From Alkalidesulfovibrio alkalitolerans DSM 16529 (GTDB lineage Bacteria; Desulfobacterota; Desulfovibrionia; Desulfovibrionales; Desulfovibrionaceae), in the NCBI RefSeq assembly GCF_000422245.1, contig NZ_ATHI01000005.1:124001-188000 (forward strand): 64,000 bases of DNA. The letters are read 5' to 3'. The position numbers were made by a program, and so were the translations under genes. Shown here one piece after another: positions 61,833-64,000 of the stretch. Position 1 is the first letter of the stretch. Each line of letters begins with the position of its first letter. The notes below the pieces were generated by a model. It made no database searches and was not told the origin of the DNA. It worked only from the letters and a program-made list of their open reading frames with translations.

Positions 61833-62438
61833 ATGCACGCCATCTACCGCGCCACCATGGATATCGTTCTGGCCTCGGCCTCGCCCAGGCGTCTCGAACT
61901 GCTGCAAGGCCTCGGGATCAGCTTTCGCGTCGTGCCCAGCACCTGCCCCGAGCCGCCGCCGGAGGGTCATGAAAAGCCCGAGGCGTATGCAATGCGCATG
62001 GCCCTGCAAAAGGCCCTGGAGGTCGCGGCGCTCCACCCCGGAAGCCTGGTCATCGGCGCGGACACCGTGGTCGCCGTGGGCGGCCAGATGCTGGGAAAGC
62101 CCGTGGACGAGGCCGACGCGCGGCGCATGCTGGGTCTGCTCGCGGGCCGCGAGCACCTGGTGGCCACGGGCTGCGCGCTTGTGCCGCCGGATGGCCCGGC
62201 GCGCACCTTCGCGGTCGGCACCCGCGTGACCATGATCGATCCGGGGCCTGCGGCCCTGGCTGCCTACGCGGCCACGGGCGAGCCCCTGGACAAGGCCGGA
62301 GCCTATGCCATCCAGGGCCAGGGCGCGTTCCTGGTGCGCAGCGTGGAAGGGTCCTACACCAACGTCGTGGGCCTGCCCCTGGCCGAGGTGCTTGAGACAG
62401 CAGTGTCTTTGGGGAGCGTGAGACCAGTGAAAGATTGA
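61833..62438 (+). CDS. maf: Maf family nucleotide pyrophosphatase with a replaced C-terminus
   Basis: Maf proteins hydrolyse non-canonical nucleoside triphosphates. The 201-aa protein has the family signature LASASPRRLELLQGLG, EKPEAYAMRMALQKA, GADTVVAVGGQMLGKP and GSYTNVVGLPLAEV. After that block the tail ETAVSLGSVRPVKD is not Maf-like; the expected tail reappears 1.1 kb downstream at 63514-63561. An alternative start at 61857 (MDIVLASASP) is the usual family start. The catalytic core is intact, so the enzyme is probably active. Confidence 0.9.
   Translation: MHAIYRATMDIVLASASPRRLELLQGLGISFRVVPSTCPEPPPEGHEKPEAYAMRMALQKALEVAALHPGSLVIGADTVVAVGGQMLGKPVDEADARRMLGLLAGREHLVATGCALVPPDGPARTFAVGTRVTMIDPGPAALAAYAATGEPLDKAGAYAIQGQGAFLVRSVEGSYTNVVGLPLAEVLETAVSLGSVRPVKD
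62367..62390 (+). repeat. Left direct repeat of the maf insert (24 bp)
   Basis: The 24 bp beginning GTGGGCCTGCCCCTGG are identical to 63490-63513. Allowing two mismatches the match extends to 34 bp (62363-62396 and 63486-63519). It lies in the codons for VGLPLAEV of maf and looks like an attachment-site copy. Confidence 0.85.
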
Positions 62439-62449
62439 CCCAAGCTGAC

Positions 62450-62469
62450 ATATTTTATATATAAAATAT
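62450..62469 (+). repeat. Perfect 20-bp AT palindrome at the left edge of the insert
   Basis: ATATTTTATATATAAAATAT is fully self-complementary, starts 11 bp after the present maf stop and lies about 75 bp before the Abi gene. It could be a promoter element, an operator or part of a recombination site. Confidence 0.6.
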
Positions 62470-62543
62470 AAATTTGCTTTTTGTTTCCAAGCTATCCAGC
62501 CATATTTGATCCCTACCATCACCCAATTACGAGGTAGTGATTA

Positions 62544-63416
62544 ATGACCAAAATCAATCCCAATGTAATCAGATTGTTAGCAAAGACAATTACTGGGGAC
62601 AATCAAAAAGCACCCTACCTGAAGGGGCCTGATCTTGTAGACTTTTTTAACCAATTTGGGTTTGATGATCAATATAGCTGGAATGGAGGATTTCCAACAC
62701 GCTGGGTATATGCAGAAGAAAAGATCAAAAGCTTGATTGAAATTGGAAAATTTCGCGATTTTCTAATTGAATTAGTCAATCCAGCTAGATTCATAGAGAG
62801 CGAAATCGACTTCACATCAACAATCGAATATATAAACCATCTACTATCTCACAATGATATCAAATTATCATATACCGGAAGAAAAGTGATTATTGATGGC
62901 TTGAAATCACATAGTATAGACTTCAAAAAGAAAATGAATGCATCTGACAAAGATTTTGATTCATTCATTGATGACCAAATAGTAAAATGCGATCGAAAAA
63001 TTGAAAATGGCGACTATGATGGAGCAATTACAAACGCACGGACATTACTTGAAAGTGTACTCCATGAACTTGAAAGTAATTTATCCGCTGGCAACAACAA
63101 AAAAGATGGCGATCTGATCAAAATGTTCAAAAGAGTTAAAACTCTGATGAACATGAATGAAAAAGAATATCCTGGAAACAATGCCGTTCTCCAACTTATA
63201 AGTGGGATAACCTCCATTGTTAATGGGATTGCTACACTAAGTAACGAGATGGGTGATCGGCATGCCAGAGGGAAAAAACCACTAAAACATCATGCGATGC
63301 TGTGCGTAAACTCATCAAAAACAATTTGTGAGTTTATGACATCAAGCTTCATGCACCAAGCAAAGAACGGAAATATTATTTGCCATACTAAACAAGGAGG
63401 AAGCGAACGAGAATAA
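62544..63416 (+). CDS. Abortive-infection family protein (Abi C-terminal domain)
   Basis: The 290-aa protein is coded in AT-rich DNA quite unlike its neighbours. The C-terminal half (about 150-275) matches the Abi_C pattern: NGDYDGAITNARTLLESVL, a middle DLIKMFKRVKTLMNM, then SGITSIVNGIATLSNEMGDRH and ARGKKPLKHHAMLCVN. The N-terminal half is a helical region I do not recognise. No nuclease motif is obvious. GAGGTAG precedes the ATG. Such proteins are linked to phage defence, usually by host shutdown; that role is inferred from the family. Confidence 0.8.
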   Translation: MTKINPNVIRLLAKTITGDNQKAPYLKGPDLVDFFNQFGFDDQYSWNGGFPTRWVYAEEKIKSLIEIGKFRDFLIELVNPARFIESEIDFTSTIEYINHLLSHNDIKLSYTGRKVIIDGLKSHSIDFKKKMNASDKDFDSFIDDQIVKCDRKIENGDYDGAITNARTLLESVLHELESNLSAGNNKKDGDLIKMFKRVKTLMNMNEKEYPGNNAVLQLISGITSIVNGIATLSNEMGDRHARGKKPLKHHAMLCVNSSKTICEFMTSSFMHQAKNGNIICHTKQGGSERE

Positions 63417-63486
63417 CTCCTCATCTGTTTTGCAGAAAGAAGAATAAGCCAGGACACATAGAAAGCATGCACGTATTTCCTCAAGC

Positions 63487-63561
63487 GTGGTGGGCCTGCC
63501 CCTGGCCGAGGTGATTGAGGCGCTTTTGGGTTCCGGCGCGCTTGAATCTGCTCGGGGTTGA
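63487..63561 (+). pseudogene. Stranded original 3' end of maf
   Basis: From the right repeat the maf frame reads VVGLPLAEVIEALLGSGALE and ends SARG with a TGA at 63559. This is a normal Maf C-terminus, without its upstream part. It shows where the ancestral gene ended before the insertion. Confidence 0.75.
63490..63513 (+). repeat. Right direct repeat of the maf insert (24 bp)
   Basis: Identical to 62367-62390. The AT-rich tract ends just before it and GC-rich DNA resumes at once. Confidence 0.85.
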
Positions 63562-63749
63562 GGAACGCCTCGTGGCAGGCGGTGTTTCCCGAGGGGATCG
63601 CGTCCCCGAAGGGCAGCCCGAGGACGTGCCGCGAGGGCGCGCCTGACCAGCCAAGCCCCTCGCGGGCGCTGAATCCGAACCGCCCGAACTACCCCAGATC
63701 GCCAACTAGGACGACCCCGGGAGGCCCCTCCCCGCTTCCCCGCCAGCCC

Positions 63750-63818
63750 GCCGGATCGCGTGCCAGCCGCCTTCCCGGCCCCCTGCCGGATCGCCTGCCA
63801 GCCGCCTCCCGGCTCCCT
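63750..63818 (+). repeat. Tandem duplication of a 34-35 bp unit
   Basis: Two adjacent units begin GCCGGATCGC and continue TGCCAGCCGCCT, CCCGG and CCCT, differing at a few positions. Confidence 0.7.
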
Positions 63819-63828
63819 GCCATACCGC

Positions 63829-63867
63829 CTGCCGAACGTCTGCCGAACGTCTGCCGAACGTCTGCCG
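63829..63867 (+). repeat. Three perfect tandem copies of an 11-bp unit
   Basis: CTGCCGAACGT occurs three times in a row (63829-63861), followed by a partial CTGCCG. The period of 11 bp is not a multiple of three, arguing against coding. Confidence 0.85.
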
Positions 63868-63972
63868 CCCCCTTCCCGGCCCCCTGCCGCACGCCCGCCG
63901 AGTTGGACGGGAGAACACGCCGCGGCTTCGGAAAACATCCCCCTGGCCCCCGAGTCAGCGGCGGGCCCCCTT

Positions 63973-63992
63973 GTGATCGATCGAACGATCAC
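63973..63992 (+). promoter_or_regulatory. Inverted repeat at the right window edge
   Basis: GTGATCG-ATCGAA-CGATCAC is a perfect 7-bp inverted repeat. It may be an operator for a gene beyond the window. Confidence 0.35.
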
Positions 63993-64000
63993 CCCTGAAT

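Larger units (their letters stand above)
63562..64000. other. Repeat-rich region without a recognised gene
   Basis: The last 440 bp are very GC-rich. Frames on both strands give only low-complexity Arg/Gly/Pro text with no family resemblance. They hold the tandem repeats at 63750-63867 and an inverted repeat near the edge. Confidence 0.6.

Noticed and set aside
63829-63867. CRISPR-like short repeats
   Set aside because: The units are 11 bp and directly adjacent, with no spacers and no cas genes.
63342-63992. Minus-strand frame of about 216 codons at the right end
   Set aside because: It runs antisense through the stranded maf tail and the tandem repeats, giving Arg/Gly-rich text without family features.

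Overview
The window is a GC-rich bacterial chromosome segment from what is most likely an anaerobic, flagellated deltaproteobacterium close to Desulfovibrionaceae. This is inferred from gene content, not from a marker gene: sigma-54-type control of flagellar genes, a two-part glycine dehydrogenase (gcvPA/gcvPB), a cluster of DUF134, NifX-like and ferredoxin-bearing MinD ATPases resembling the Desulfovibrio orange-protein (orp) operons, bacterioferritin, NikR and HypF.

Layout: (1) 1-4418, minus strand, flagellar rod/ring operon flgF-flgG-flgA-flgH-flgI behind a sigma-54-like site. (2) 4502-15257, plus strand, tRNA-Gly(CCC), then the translation and RNA block rimP-nusA-ylxR-infB-ylxP-rbfA-nrnA-truB-rpsO-pnp, tightly overlapped. 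(3) 15410-18917, minus strand, an RsbU/RsbW/RsbV-like partner-switching module with a lipoprotein and a Memo-family protein. (4) 19017-29165, arginase, a large periplasmic TPR protein, a receiver-less sigma-54 activator, a VWA-OmpA protein, bacterioferritin, an orphan FlgC-like rod protein, and folE2, nikR and a methyltransferase. (5) 29343-33907, glycine cleavage genes gcvH-gcvPA-gcvPB-lpdA. (6) 34093-42140, minus strand, flagellar hook operon flgD-flgE-flgK-flgL-fliD headed by a zinc-finger anti-sigma-like gene. (7) 42417-46009, two-component pair and an ECF-type sigma factor. (8) 46175-52725, orp-like metal/ATPase cluster, then a stress/PocR/NifX operon. (9) 52918-61752, hypF, BON lipoprotein, EF-G-like GTPase, PHP phosphoesterase, ApgM-type mutase, nucleotidyltransferase, DJ-1/PfpI protein. 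(10) 61833-64000, maf, interrupted at its 3' end by an AT-rich 1.1-kb insert carrying an abortive-infection gene, then a repeat-rich tail.

Two features stand out beyond the ordinary genes. A family of imperfect palindromes of about 115-124 bp, in two sequence types, is scattered through the intergenic regions, mostly just after stop codons; one copy lies inside the 5' coding part of a histidine kinase and another supplies the stop codon of folE2. The Abi-type gene sits between 24-bp identical direct repeats made from the maf 3' end, with the original maf tail left stranded on the far side, as expected for a site-specific insertion that re-seals its target gene.

All functional calls rest on reading translated sequence and motifs. 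No database search was run, and promoter and operator calls are pattern matches only.
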